A DNA stretch of 64,000 bases from assembly GCA_022496185.1 (NCBI GenBank), contig WTXG01000096.1, forward strand, positions 1-64,000, given 5' to 3'. The notes beneath the pieces were generated by a model. It saw only the letters and a program-made list of their open reading frames with translations. It had not been told where the DNA came from and did no database searches. The DNA comes from Multifurca ochricompacta. Lineage: Eukaryota > Basidiomycota > Agaricomycetes > Russulales > Russulaceae. Below are positions 47,583 through 57,840 of this stretch, in pieces. The stretch's first letter is position 1. Every line of letters begins with the position of its first letter. A program made the translations under genes and the position numbers.

Positions 47583-50500
47583 ATGCTTGTACTCAGGTTG
47601 TCCTGTCACTTTCAAAGTCAACACGGCCGCACGTACCACATACGGTCGATTCATGCAAACTCCAATGCCCATTCAGATACAGGGCCAAGACAGGATCCCT
47701 CCAGTGTGACCCCTCTGCATCAAAATGGGCTGGACTATCAAGACGTACCACCATATTCCAGTTCAGGTCCAAGCAGAAAACGGATTGAGCATGCTCATCT
47801 CACTGGTAAGTTTCTATCTCAATGCATTTCTCATTATGCTTCTGACATACATGATTTTTTTTGTATGTTAAGCTGTTCCCTGTGACTTGGACGGGAACTT
47901 CCTACCGCCTGGCAGCACACGACAGGAAAGAACGCAAAGATCAAATGCGGACTGGTCACCCTTTGACGACCGGACTCAGTTTATGATTGCAGATCTCCTA
48001 TATCGCCGCGTTGAAATGTCAGCATCCAATATAGATTTACTCATGAAATTATGGCTTGCATCCCTGGAAGATTCTGGCCTTGACACATCTGAGCCATTTG
48101 AGTGTCATCAAGACCTATATGCAAAGATTGATTCCTCACCGCTTGGTGATGTTCCTTGGCAATGCTTCATTACAGGCTTCTCTGAAGATCTTCACATGCC
48201 AGTGGATGCCCCAAGCTGGAAGCAGACGTCGTATGAGGTTTGGTATCGTGACCCAGACCTTGCCATATCAGCAATGTTGGACAATCCTGACTTCGAAGGA
48301 CACTTTGACGTGCGCCCTTATATGGAACTGGATGAGCACGGTCAGCGTTGCTGGGGGGATATTATGTCGGCCAACGTTTCTTGGAAACATTGTGTGAATA
48401 TATTCAATTATCTAAAGATATAAACTAAAATAACTGATAAGATCATATAGGACGAGATCTTTGCATCCAACGCTGATGCCTTCGGAGCTATGTACTGCCC
48501 TATTATTTTAGGTTGCGACAAAACTACTGTGTCTGTCGCCACAGGACATGTCGAGTACCATCCACTATACCTTTCAATTGGCAACATCCACAATACTGTT
48601 CGTCGTGCGCATCGCAATGCCGTTGTACCCATAGCATTTCTAGCCATTCCAAAGAGTGAGCCACTGCTTAATTATATTCAAATTTATTGATTAATAGATA
48701 TAGGTGATCGCAGATATGATGATGACCCAGAGTTTCGAAAATTCAAGCGCCAGCTCTATCATGCGTCATTATCCGCCATACTCAGGACGCTCCTACCGGG
48801 GATGACAAAGCCAGCCATCCGACGATGCCCTGATGGACATTACAGGCGTATAATTTACGATCTTATCGCATTTATCGCTGATTACCCTGAACAAGTGATG
48901 CTAACCGGAATAGTTCAAGGCTGGTGTCCAAAGTAAGTCTTAGATCGGATCCTCCCAATCTTACAGCACACAGCTAACAACACAACAGATGTATCACTTT
49001 TCCGATTTTCTCAGACAACTTGGAAATGCCAACCATTCCACGCACACGTGCATTGACAGAGGAACTTGCTGACTTCTTAGACTCAAAGACTTTATGGAAT
49101 CAATATGGCATAGATGATGACATCATAGTGCGTTAACTTATCATGACATTTAATTAATGTCGCTTAATTTGGCAAATTTGAAGCCATTTACAAATGATTT
49201 CCCCCGCGCAGATATTCACGCGATGCTATCACCAGATCTCCTGCATCAAGTTATCAAAGGAATGTTCAAAGATCATTTGGTTACTTGGGTTGGTGAATAT
49301 TTATTGCGGGAACATGGGGAGAGCAAATCACGCAAGATCCTTGATGAAATAGACCGTCGGTGCGTCACAGAATCATTACTTGTAAGTTATCTATCTTATG
49401 GTAATTGTGATCAAGTATTGCAGCTGTTCCGGCATTCTCAGGCCTTCGCCGCTTTCCTCAAGGTCGTCGCTTCAAGCAGTGGACCGGTGATGATACAAAG
49501 GCGCTGATGAAGGTATGTAATTCTTACAAGAAAAGATCTCATGCCGTTTGCCGACGTCAGGGCAGGTATATTTACCTTCAATAGTTGGATTTGTGCCAAA
49601 TGAAATGGTCACATGCATCGCCACTTCCCTTGATGTTTATTACCTTGTGCACCGTCAAAATATCAATGAAGACTCTCTGAAGAACCTAGATCTAGCATTG
49701 ATAAAATTCATAGATCTACGCGAAATATTTCGCGTTACTGGCGTCCGTACAGCTGGATTTTCCCTCCCACGACAACACGCTCTGGTTCACTATCACTCAC
49801 TGATTGAACACTTTGGTGCACCTGGTGGTTTATGCTCATCCATTACTGAATCACGCCACATCTCAGCAGTCAAAAAGCCATGGAGGCGTTCCAATCGATA
49901 TCATGCCTTGGGTCAGATGCTTATGACTAACCAGCGTCTTGATAAACTTTCAGCTATGCACTCTGACTTTGTGGCACCGGTATGCTGCCTGCGGGCCACA
50001 TCCCGCCTCAAAACATCTCTTATATCTACCAGCCAAATAATGATACATCAAGAGAAGATGATGATGAGAGCAATGATGAAAATGGAGGGGCTGTGGACGA
50101 AAAAAATGTGCTTGGCCATGTCGTCCTTGCACGCTCGCCGGGTAAGAAATACATCTGTGCATTACTCCACTATCTTCATTCCAATTAGCCCGCAGGTATC
50201 CACAATCACTGGAAGAGCTTTCAAATGTCGTGAACGAACCAAATCTTCCTTACCTCACTCAAATATTTCTTGTGGATCAGCTCCACCTCAATGATACAAG
50301 CCTCCCTCCTATTACCAGCAAGATCTCTGTCTTTCATTCTGCTGTGGCAACTTTCTTTGCACCAAGTGACCCAAGTGGTATCTATGGTATGCGACGTGAG
50401 CGCATCCACTCGACGCCATCATGGCAAGGAAAAGGACCCAGACGTGATTGTGCCTTTGTTGTTGAAGATGAGGCAAAGCCTGGCATGCAAGGGCTCAATA

Positions 50501-50817
50501 TTGTGCGTGTTCAGCTCATGTTCTCATTCAAGTACAACAATGTCGAATATCCATGCTCTTTGGTGGACTGGTTTACAAGGGTCTCAACAGATAATACTAC
50601 TGGTATGTGGGTAGTACAGCTTGACATGGAGGGCGGCAGACAACGCAAGGCTGTTGTGCATCTGGATGCATTCTTACGAGCAGCACATCTTATCCCGGTT
50701 TATGGTAGCAATCCATTACCATTACACAGGCTCACAGACTCATATTCTCTAGACACATTCAAATTTTTCTATGTCAATAAGTACATTGATCATCATGCAC
50801 ACGAGATTGCATTTTAA
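47583..50817 (+). CDS. Plavaka-type transposase, multi-exon
   Basis: A DDE-type transposase of the Plavaka group found in Agaricomycetes. Exons I can place: to 47805, 47873-48393, 48451-48655, 48704-48932, 48989-49127, 49184-49359, 49416-49512, 49566 to about 50141, and 50189-50817; introns are 47-67 nt with GT-AG ends. Family landmarks in order: GRTYHIRSIHAN (end of a C2H2 finger), LDGNFLPPGS, ADLLYRRVEMSASNIDLL, PIILGCDKTTVSVATGH, YPLYLSIGN-like and NTVRRAHRNAVVPIAFLAIP, PFTNDFPRADIHAMLSPDLL, HQVIKGMFKDHLVTWV, GLRRFPQGRRFKQWTGDD, PRQHALVHYHSLIEHFGAPGG. The C-terminal part ends in a conserved region (RRERIHSTPSWQGKGPRRDC). Two probable one-base shifts, in the finger near 47612 and near 49980 before GMLPAG, may inactivate it or be sequencing errors. 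The true start may lie in an unseen upstream exon. Confidence 0.85.
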
Positions 50818-50849
50818 CCAGTACTGTAGTTTTGTGTGGTATACTATAT

Positions 50850-51180
50850 GTTGACCGGTACAGAGATACCGGGATAGCGGTCCGACATAATTGTGATCAC
50901 GCTTAGATAGCACAACGTGATGAGATCAAAAACGCGTTCACAATATACTTAGAATATACATCTAAGATCGGGCATGTGATCAAGTCACATCATTAATGAG
51001 ATAACGCGCTCGTTTAATTAAGTAGCCAAATAGTACATATAAAAGCCACTGTATAGCTGCTATAATAAAAGCGGTTGCTATCACTCTATTGAATGTATCT
51101 AAGTCTCTACATCGAACAGGGTGAGATAGATAGTAATAGTATAGCATCTTAGTCCAAGCCTGTGCCATGCCTGTTCTACA
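50850..51180 (+). repeat. Solo LTR of copia-2 family
   Basis: 331 bp, TGTTGACCGG start and TTCTACA end, duplication CTATA at 50845-50849 and 51181-51185. It matches the LTR at 62279-62625 (opposite orientation). It sits just after the transposase stop and may supply a terminator. Confidence 0.88.
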
Positions 51181-51623
51181 CTATATATAGTGTGAGAGAC
51201 TATAAAGCGAATGGCTCAGTCTTTGCCAGTGTGCGCCGCCACCGTGACTGTGACGGCGCGCTTGGTAGAATACTATATTAGTAACTAGTACCTATAAAGC
51301 AAATCGCGACAGTGGAGGAATCAGTAAATACTATAGCCACAAGTGAGAGCAGCACTAATCTCAGTCTTTGTGGTAGAAGACTGAGGTTCTAACGTGTATT
51401 GGAATGCAAGCGTAAGTGTACGCATATGATAGTTAGTCCGGCCCGGCATCTCCGGTATCGATTCATGCTGCATGCGCACTGCTATTCCCACATATAGTAA
51501 ATACAATCTGGCACCCTAGCCATTCTAGTCATTCTAGCCATTCTAGTCATTCTAGCAAATGTCATTTTCCTGATGTGGCAGAGTTCGGGTGATGAGACGA
51601 ATGCTAAGCGTGCTAGGCGAAGC
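51181..51623. other. Right end of the Plavaka transposon and 48-bp flank
   Basis: No gene. 51490-51560 has alternating CATTCTAG units; 51549-51575 is the inverted end. 51576-51623 is unique sequence before the right hAT copy. Confidence 0.65.
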
Positions 51624-53060
51624 TAGTGAATAGCAGGGGTAACCCCCGGGTATCTTCATTGGTACCCGTACCCGTACCCGTACCCGTCGCTACGGGTACG
51701 GGTAACCCGCGGGTCACCTGCGGGTTACCTGTGTAAACGCGTGCAAGTTTTTTGCTTGCATTGCGCATTTCGGATAACCGGCCCGGGCCATCCCGGTCAA
51801 GGAGATGCACAACGCATTCATTTGTGGCTACTCAGGATCCTTCAAAGATTCCTGTTTTATATTCATAAGATTAAGATAATTCATTATTCTATTGTTGTTT
51901 TATTATTCTGGTTTCAATTTTATACAAGCGCAACTAAAATCCACCTCAATATACAAAGATGATTAGATAGATGTTATAGAACATTGATGAAAAGCCTGTC
52001 AGATAACCGCATAGAATGCAAAAATAATTGACAAATGCATAGTGATTGGCAGGGGTAACCCCTGGATATTTGTTTTGATACCCAGGTTACCCATAAAATG
52101 AAACGCGTGCAAGTTCTTTACTTGCATCACGCATTTTGGACACCCGGCCCGGTCCATCCCGGTCAAGGAGATACGCACTTGGATACAACGCGTTCATTTG
52201 TGGCTACTCAGGATCCCTCAATAATTGCTGATTTATGTTCAGAATATTAAGTTTATTCTTTATTTACATTATTATTTTATTTCATTTTGTGGAACAGGCA
52301 TGGCGCAGGCTTGTACTTTAGATGTACTATATCAGCTACTAGATTAAATGAACGCGTTATCTCGTTATCTCGTTTAATGATGTAATTTGATCATATGTCA
52401 GATCTTAGATGTATATTCTATGTATCTAATTAATTTGTGAACGCGTTTTTGTTGTGTTATCTATGCGTGATCACAATCTTGTCGGACCAATGGAAAATCA
52501 AAGCCGTGATTGTTAAGTCAACCTTCCTTAATAGGAAGGAGATCAGACCAATATGCTGGTCCATGCGATGCAATGTAGTCGCTGCTCTATGCAGCCTGTA
52601 GATACACGCGGGCCTTGTTTCAGTAAAATAAATTGATAATTAGATTATAGAATAGTCTAAAGTAGTCTAGAGTGTATTTTAGATAGTGCCAGACTGGCAG
52701 AATTGATCGCGCGTTAATAAAACAGTTGCATCATGATTTTCAAGAGAGTGGATCACTGATAACACTTTTATTTTACATCGCACCGTTGATCTGCTTTGAT
52801 ATTTCATAGGATAACACTAGAATATATTTACAGAAGCCCTGTAGCATACATCAAATTTAATCTTGTCATTTGTTTGCTACAGATGTATTTTATCATTACA
52901 TTTCTGCTGATCTTGTCAATGACTGATGACCACTTATACCCGCCAAACCCGCTGCGCGGGTATGGGTTTCTGGCGGGTTGGGAGTTGTATACCCGTACCC
53001 ATACCCATCAAAACCCGCGGTGCTTACCCGCGCGGGTATGAAAACCCTTGCTGATCCCTA
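51624..53060. mobile_element. Right bounding hAT copy
   Basis: 1437 bp, same orientation as and near-identical to 36121-37563. CpG-rich. Its right end is followed by ACAATATT, its left end by no matching 8-mer. Confidence 0.93.
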
Positions 53061-53846
53061 ACAATATTTGAGGGATCTTGAGTAGCCATAAATGAATGCG
53101 TTGTGTCCAAGTGCATATCTCCTTGACCAGGATGGCCCGGGCCATTTATCCAAAATGTGCAGAAATGCAAAGAACAGTCACACTTGTATAAAATTGAAAC
53201 CAGAATAATAAAATAAAAATGGAATAATAAATTATCTTAATCTTATGAACATAAAATAGGAATCTTTGAGGGATCTTGAGTAGCCATAAATGAACACATT
53301 GTGTCCAAGTGCATATCTCCTTGACCAGGATGTCCTGGGCTGGATGTCCGAAATGTGCAATGCAAGTAAAGAACTTGCACATGTTTCATTTCATGGGTAA
53401 CCCAGGTATCAAAACAATTATCCAGGGGTTACCCCTGCAAATTGCTATGTGTTCATCAAATTATTTTGCATTCTGTGTGGTTATCTGACAGGCTTTTCAT
53501 CAATGTTCTATAACATCCTATCTAATCATCTCTGTATACTGTATTTTAGTTGTGCTTGTATAAAATTGAAAGCAGAATAATAAAATAAAAATGGAATAAT
53601 GAATTATCTTAATCTTCTGAACATAAAATAAGAGTCATTGAGGGATCTTAAGCAGCCAAAAATGAATGCGTTGTGTATCTTCTTGGTCTGGGAAGGCCCG
53701 GGCCAGGTATCCGAAATGTGTGATGCAAGTAAAGAACTTGCATGCATTTTCATGGGTGACCCATACCCGTAGTGACGGGTATGGGTACAGGTACAGGTAC
53801 CAACGAGGATACCCCAGGGTTACCCCTGCCAATCACTATGCTCATG

Positions 53847-55417
53847 ATATTCAGAGGTGTTGGTGTCTTTGGAGGGTGTGAAGCTATAGCAGTGGCAGTG
53901 GAAGCAAGGGATATGGATGGGAGGGTAGGAGGGGTTCTGAGGGTGATAGCATGAAGGGATTGTTCTACAGCTTCAAGGGACTGGGATACTTCTTCTTTGT
54001 CAGAGGTAATAGAGGCAACAGGGAACTGAATGCAGTGGTTATTAAGGTAAATCCAAGCCTTGTGGGTGTCAGACCAATGGACTTCCTTTCCATTGTATGT
54101 TCTGTAGAATGTGTGGGGGTCAAGGTTGCTGATGAGATTGATGTTAGGGAAATTACTGAGGTATTCATTTACAGGAAGGATGCAACTGTCCCAGAGGTGT
54201 TTCCAGTCAGTTCTGAGAGTCTGAGTATAGTAGTTGTCTCCCTTCCAGGTGGCAACAAAAGCACTGTTGTCATAGTCAAAGATGGGATGGGTAAAGCCAA
54301 AGGGGACTTGAGCTAGTTCTTCAGCAGTAAGAGGTCATTCTGAGGTCATTCAGAGTGGGTACCAAGGCAATATGTAGTCCACCCTTGGGCATTCCAGGCA
54401 TAGAAGACTTGATAGGCTGGGTGAAGGACAGCATGGTCTAGATGATAGTTGCAGATGTTTCTGTGGATCCAGTAATATTCTTCAACTATTCCTGGGGCAG
54501 AGATAACAATGTGAAGTTGCCAAAGGAGGTTCTCAAAGTACAGGGGGTCTGTGGTGATACAATTAGCTTCACTCAAAGGATGGTAGATGTCAAGATGATT
54601 GGCTCTTTGAGTTGCAAGCTGGGCAGAGCAGTGGAGGTGGAATTCCCATAGTTCACTGGGGTTTTGAGTGGGTAGCATCCCAGAGATGTAGATATCTGTG
54701 ACAGGGTAGATGTGGTTGACCAGGTGAACAATGGAAGGGGATTGAGACTGGGACTGATCAGATTCTACAACTGGAAGGTTCAGGAAGGGTGTTGATGTTG
54801 AGGCAAGCTGGGTGGATGTTGGTGGGATGGGGGAATAGTTTAGATGGGCAAGGAAGGGCTCTGGGACAGGGGGAAGTGGTCACTCTGGCAGGGGCACACT
54901 GGGGCTGGGATGGGTTTGCACTCTTTGTCTTCTGGAGGTGTGGTGGGGGGCAGGTGTGGCAGGTGTGTCATTACTGCTATGTCTCCTAGGATTTCTTCTT
55001 CTGTCTTGGGGGGAGTTGGACTGACTTCTTCTGTCTTGGGACACCAGGTTGATAGCCCAGTCAGTAATACTAGCCACAATGCAAAGGAGTCTTTTATTTC
55101 TTTTCCCTACTTAGATTGAGTAATGCAAAGGTAAGTATGTATCAAAGGCTGAAGGCCTCCACAATACTATGCCTGGGGGGTAGGGGGAGTATCTGGATGA
55201 AAGTTACAGGTACAGAGGTCAATGTCACAGAGGCAGCATCATCTGGATTCAGGGGAACTTTCTTTGAAGTCAGAGGTGTTTTCTGTGGGGGTTTCAAGGT
55301 CAGACCAAGTGGTAGTGTTACCAATTAAGGCTGTCTGGGTCTGGGTGAGGCATTCTTCTTCTTGGATGACTGCTGTAAGGGAAAGGGTAGGAAAGGCAAG
55401 CTCTTCTGGTTCTGGGG
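53847..55417 (-). pseudogene. gypsy-3 5' coding region (gag N-terminal part), unrecognised
   Basis: Minus-strand coding traces that continue from gag at 35478 once the hAT element is removed. Broken frames read, from right to left, a proline-rich part (about 54850-55080), then ELWEFHLHCSAQLATQR and EEYYWIHRNICNYHLDHA (about 54420-54650), then FDYDNSAFVATWKGDNYY and DPHTFYRTYNGKEVHWSDTH (about 54070-54280). I do not recognise the domain. It may be an N-terminal gag extension or a separate first ORF. The frame is split by stops. It continues at 61964 beyond the young copia element. Confidence 0.6.
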
Positions 55418-55918
55418 TGTTGAACACAGGAGATGTTCGGTGATGCTTCAGGCATCAGGTGATTAGATTAGCTACTTTGAAGATTAGATTAGATACCGGA
55501 GTTTCGGACAATTTACATTATCATTATTACTTTCTTTCTCACATTCCGCAGTAGCTGACTGATGAACCATGTAGCATGTGATTCCTGTATTGGCCAATGG
55601 CCTTTCTCCCTCATGTTTGTTGTTTGGACTTTGTCCGGCACCTGTGGACTTATTCCCAGTGTGCACAGACCATCCCTTGGGGTATATAAGGGTGTCTGTT
55701 TCGTCTCTTACACTTCAGAGTTTCTTCTACCTCTGAAGCGTAAGTTCCTACTATGCTATCTATCATACCTTAAGACTAACTCTTGTATATAGAACTTGTC
55801 TTTGTCTAGGTCAGTAGTATAGTATTATAGAGTTTCTTCTACCTCTGAAGCAACTTGTCTTTGTCTAGCCTAACCCGCTAACTTCACAGTCAGTATGCTG
55901 CGCACATGCCTGTTTACA
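55418..55918 (+). repeat. 5' LTR of copia-4
   Basis: TGTTGAACAC start, TGTTTACA end. Same lineage as the older copia LTRs here (shared GATGCTTCAGGCATC near the start). Confidence 0.97.
55683..55690 (+). promoter_or_regulatory. TATA box in the copia-4 5' LTR
   Basis: TATATAAG within GGGGTATATAAGGG; the same box is in the 3' LTR (about 61727) and in the older LTRs. ACTTCAGAGTTTCTTC-type repeats follow. Confidence 0.7.
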
Positions 55919-55930
55919 GGTTATGGGCCC
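55919..55930 (+). other. copia-4 primer binding site
   Basis: GGTTATGGGCCC directly after the LTR, complementary to the initiator tRNA-Met anticodon arm (half-tRNA primer). The same 12 bases occur in copia-1 and nearly so in copia-3. Confidence 0.75.
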
Positions 55931-56851
55931 TGAGCACGCTTTACTGATCTGTTATTTGTTTTGATCAGTCCAAACCTTTCTTCAAGCTCACTAGCTTCAA
56001 GACTTCATCTTTTCCAATCAGTCTCACAGTGAGCTTCGATTCTTTCTTCTTGCCCTTAACTGTCCACAAGGTGGTGCGCTTTATGTGCCCACCTTGATCT
56101 GTCTGGCTAGTCCCTCAGGGGATTCTTGCAAGAGGTGATGAGGGACCCTAAGCGGGTGAAACACCTTGAGTTCCTCATGTGCGCTCTAAGTAAATAGTAT
56201 TCATAGTTGTAGCTGGGTTTTCGTCCCATCCATAGACTTAGTAGGCCACTTGCCCAGAAGGCTTGAGGCTATAGGTTCAGTCAATGCTTGGCTCGATCCG
56301 TAAGCCGGGTTTAGCGACCCGCTGGTAGAGTTTAGGGTCTAGAACAAGGCATGGGTAGTCACTCCCATGACGCTTGGGCTCGATACAAGTAGGCTTGAAC
56401 TACTATAGTATTTACACAGTAGCTAGAAGGTTTTGTCTCTAGGCAGGAGTACCCGCTGCTTTCATTGGGGGTCCGCCCCAACTAGAGGAAACCTAATAGT
56501 CTACTATAGTCATGGCCCCAATCATCTAGGGCTTAATCATGGACTCCACCACCAGCACTAGAGGAAGGGCTCTATACCCTTTGTCTCTAGTGGAACTTGC
56601 GGTTGGCTCCTCCATGACATGACTCCCCTTCTATTTACACAGTATCCGCCTGATGTGGCTTTGGATCTGTTGTAGAATGGGGTTAGACAGCCTACTATAC
56701 TACTTAGAAGTCGCACATCAGAGGCAGGACTTTCTTAAGTTCTGAAGCATAGCGCCACAGATTGGATGGGCCCTCTTAAATGAGACCTGGACAACTGGTT
56801 CTAACTGCTCCTTGGAACCAGGATCAAACCCTTTTTTAAAAATCATCTCAA
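55931..56851 (+). other. copia-4 leader
   Basis: About 920 bp between primer site and gag ATG. No ORF that looks real. Blocks match the leaders of copia-1 and copia-3. Confidence 0.8.
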
Positions 56852-57700
56852 ATGTCTTCCATCGTCTTCCCCCCCACTTTCAAGTTCGACAAACTCGACG
56901 GCTCCAACTGGCAGCAGTGGTCGGTGTCCTTCACTGCCCTGCTAAGGATCAATGGAATGAAGAGGCACATCACGCATGATGTCCCTGAGTTCCTGAATGC
57001 TCCGAAGCCAGAAGATGGAGAGAAGGATGACGATATGCCAAGCGTTTGCGCTTTGGTCTGAGCCCATGTACCAGGAATGGAACAGGGTGGAGGAAGTCCT
57101 CATGGGAGTTCTGGTGATGGTCACATCACCAGAACATACTCCCAAATTGCCTCTGACAGAGCTTACCCTCTGTCAATGCCAAGTATGAGCATTTGGAATC
57201 GCTCTACGGCTCAGTAGGTAGCATGGCCACGTACAACTTGTGGTGTTCTGTATCCTCCTTCCGCTTGGAAGAAGGAAAGCATTCAGACCCCAGTTGCAGC
57301 ATGTGTTGGATGTGAGGAGTACCCTCAAGGAAAATGGGATGGAGATCTCTGATCTCCAGATGAGCTTTATTTTGCTCCAATCCCTACCTCCATCCTACTC
57401 AGCCATTGCTGGCTCAATCCTGGCGTCAGGTCCTCCTGACCGCCTTTCCCCTCAGGACCTTGTACAAAGGTTCCTAAATGAGGAAAGCCGACTGCCGGCC
57501 CCACAGGAAGTGGTGTTGGGGCTGCCCTTAACAAGGCAGCCCATGTCAACAAAAACAAAAATAAAAAACAAGTATCTTTCACGCCACCTCCTGCAGGTGC
57601 ATCATCGTCCAATGATGTCACCTGCTTCTATTGCAGAAGCCGGGCCACAAGGCAAATGAATGTCGGCAAAGGAAACAGGACAGAGCCAATGCTGATGCAG
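56852..57700 (+). pseudogene. copia-4 gag, frameshifted
   Basis: Starts MSSIVFPPTFKFDKLDGSNW at 56852, homologous to copia-1 gag. Frame changes are needed near 57045 (before ALWSEPMYQEW), 57163 (between SQIASDRAYP and SVNAKYEH), 57275 (into RPQLQHVLDVRSTL) and about 57500-57640 (within the zinc knuckle, CFYC then KPGHKANEC). Homologous segments continue in a new frame after each. The protein packages element RNA. As read here it cannot be made whole. Confidence 0.85.
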
Positions 57701-57840
57701 GCAAAAGGGCAACAAGAGGAAGGGGCAAGGCCCCAGTGTACATAATAACTCCACACAAGTAGCTACCGTAGTTAATGGTAGCGGCAGAATACAGGAGGTG
57801 CATGAGACACCTCGCATTTCACTTTATATGATGACCGAAC

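Larger units (their letters stand above)
44296..51575. mobile_element. Plavaka-type DNA transposon with two genes
   Basis: 7,280 bp between inverted ends: CATCAGGAAAATGACATTT at 44296 and the same on the other strand ending at 51575, followed on both sides by GCTAGA and CTAG/CATTC-type subterminal repeats. It contains a divergent pair: DUF6532 gene (minus) and transposase (plus). No clear 2-3 bp duplication at these ends, so the exact limits are uncertain. A second copy of the right end is at 37564-38362. A copia-2 solo LTR sits at 50850-51180. Confidence 0.75.
36121..53060. mobile_element. Composite unit bounded by two hAT copies, carrying TPR-CHAT and Plavaka
   Basis: 16,940 bp flanked by ACAATATT at 36113-36120 and 53061-53068. 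The first 1443 bp and last 1437 bp are near-identical hAT copies in the same orientation. The inner flanks (AGTCTGGC after the left copy, GGCGAAGC before the right copy) do not match each other or the outer duplication. That is what is expected if the two outermost hAT ends moved the whole segment together. Cargo: a Plavaka end fragment with a LINE, the TPR-CHAT gene and a complete Plavaka transposon. The alternative is homologous integration of a circle carrying one hAT copy. The matching empty site is at about 26710-26750. Confidence 0.8.
35487..53838. mobile_element. hAT element interrupted by the 16.9-kb composite unit
   Basis: The two halves 35487-36120 and 53061-53838 form one 1.4-kb ACCCG-rich hAT element of the same form as 25558-27365. 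The 8-bp duplication TGCTCATG is at 35479-35486 and 53839-53846, and the flanks on both sides are gypsy-3. Ends TAGTGATTGTCAAGGGT and TAGTGATTGGCAGGGGT. Everything between 36121 and 53060 is a later insertion. Confidence 0.93.

Noticed and set aside
51576..51623. Possible Helitron end (GCTAAGCGTGCTAGGCGAAGCTAG)
   Set aside because: The hairpin is weak and the final CTAG is partly formed by the hAT end; no matching Helitron 5' end or Rep/helicase gene.
36121..53060. Starship-type giant element
   Set aside because: No tyrosine recombinase (captain) gene is present at an edge; the ends and 8-bp duplication are hAT.
55919..55930. tRNA-like sequence GGTTATGGGCCC
   Set aside because: Only the complement of an anticodon arm; no acceptor, D or T arms nearby. 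It is a primer binding site, not a tRNA gene.
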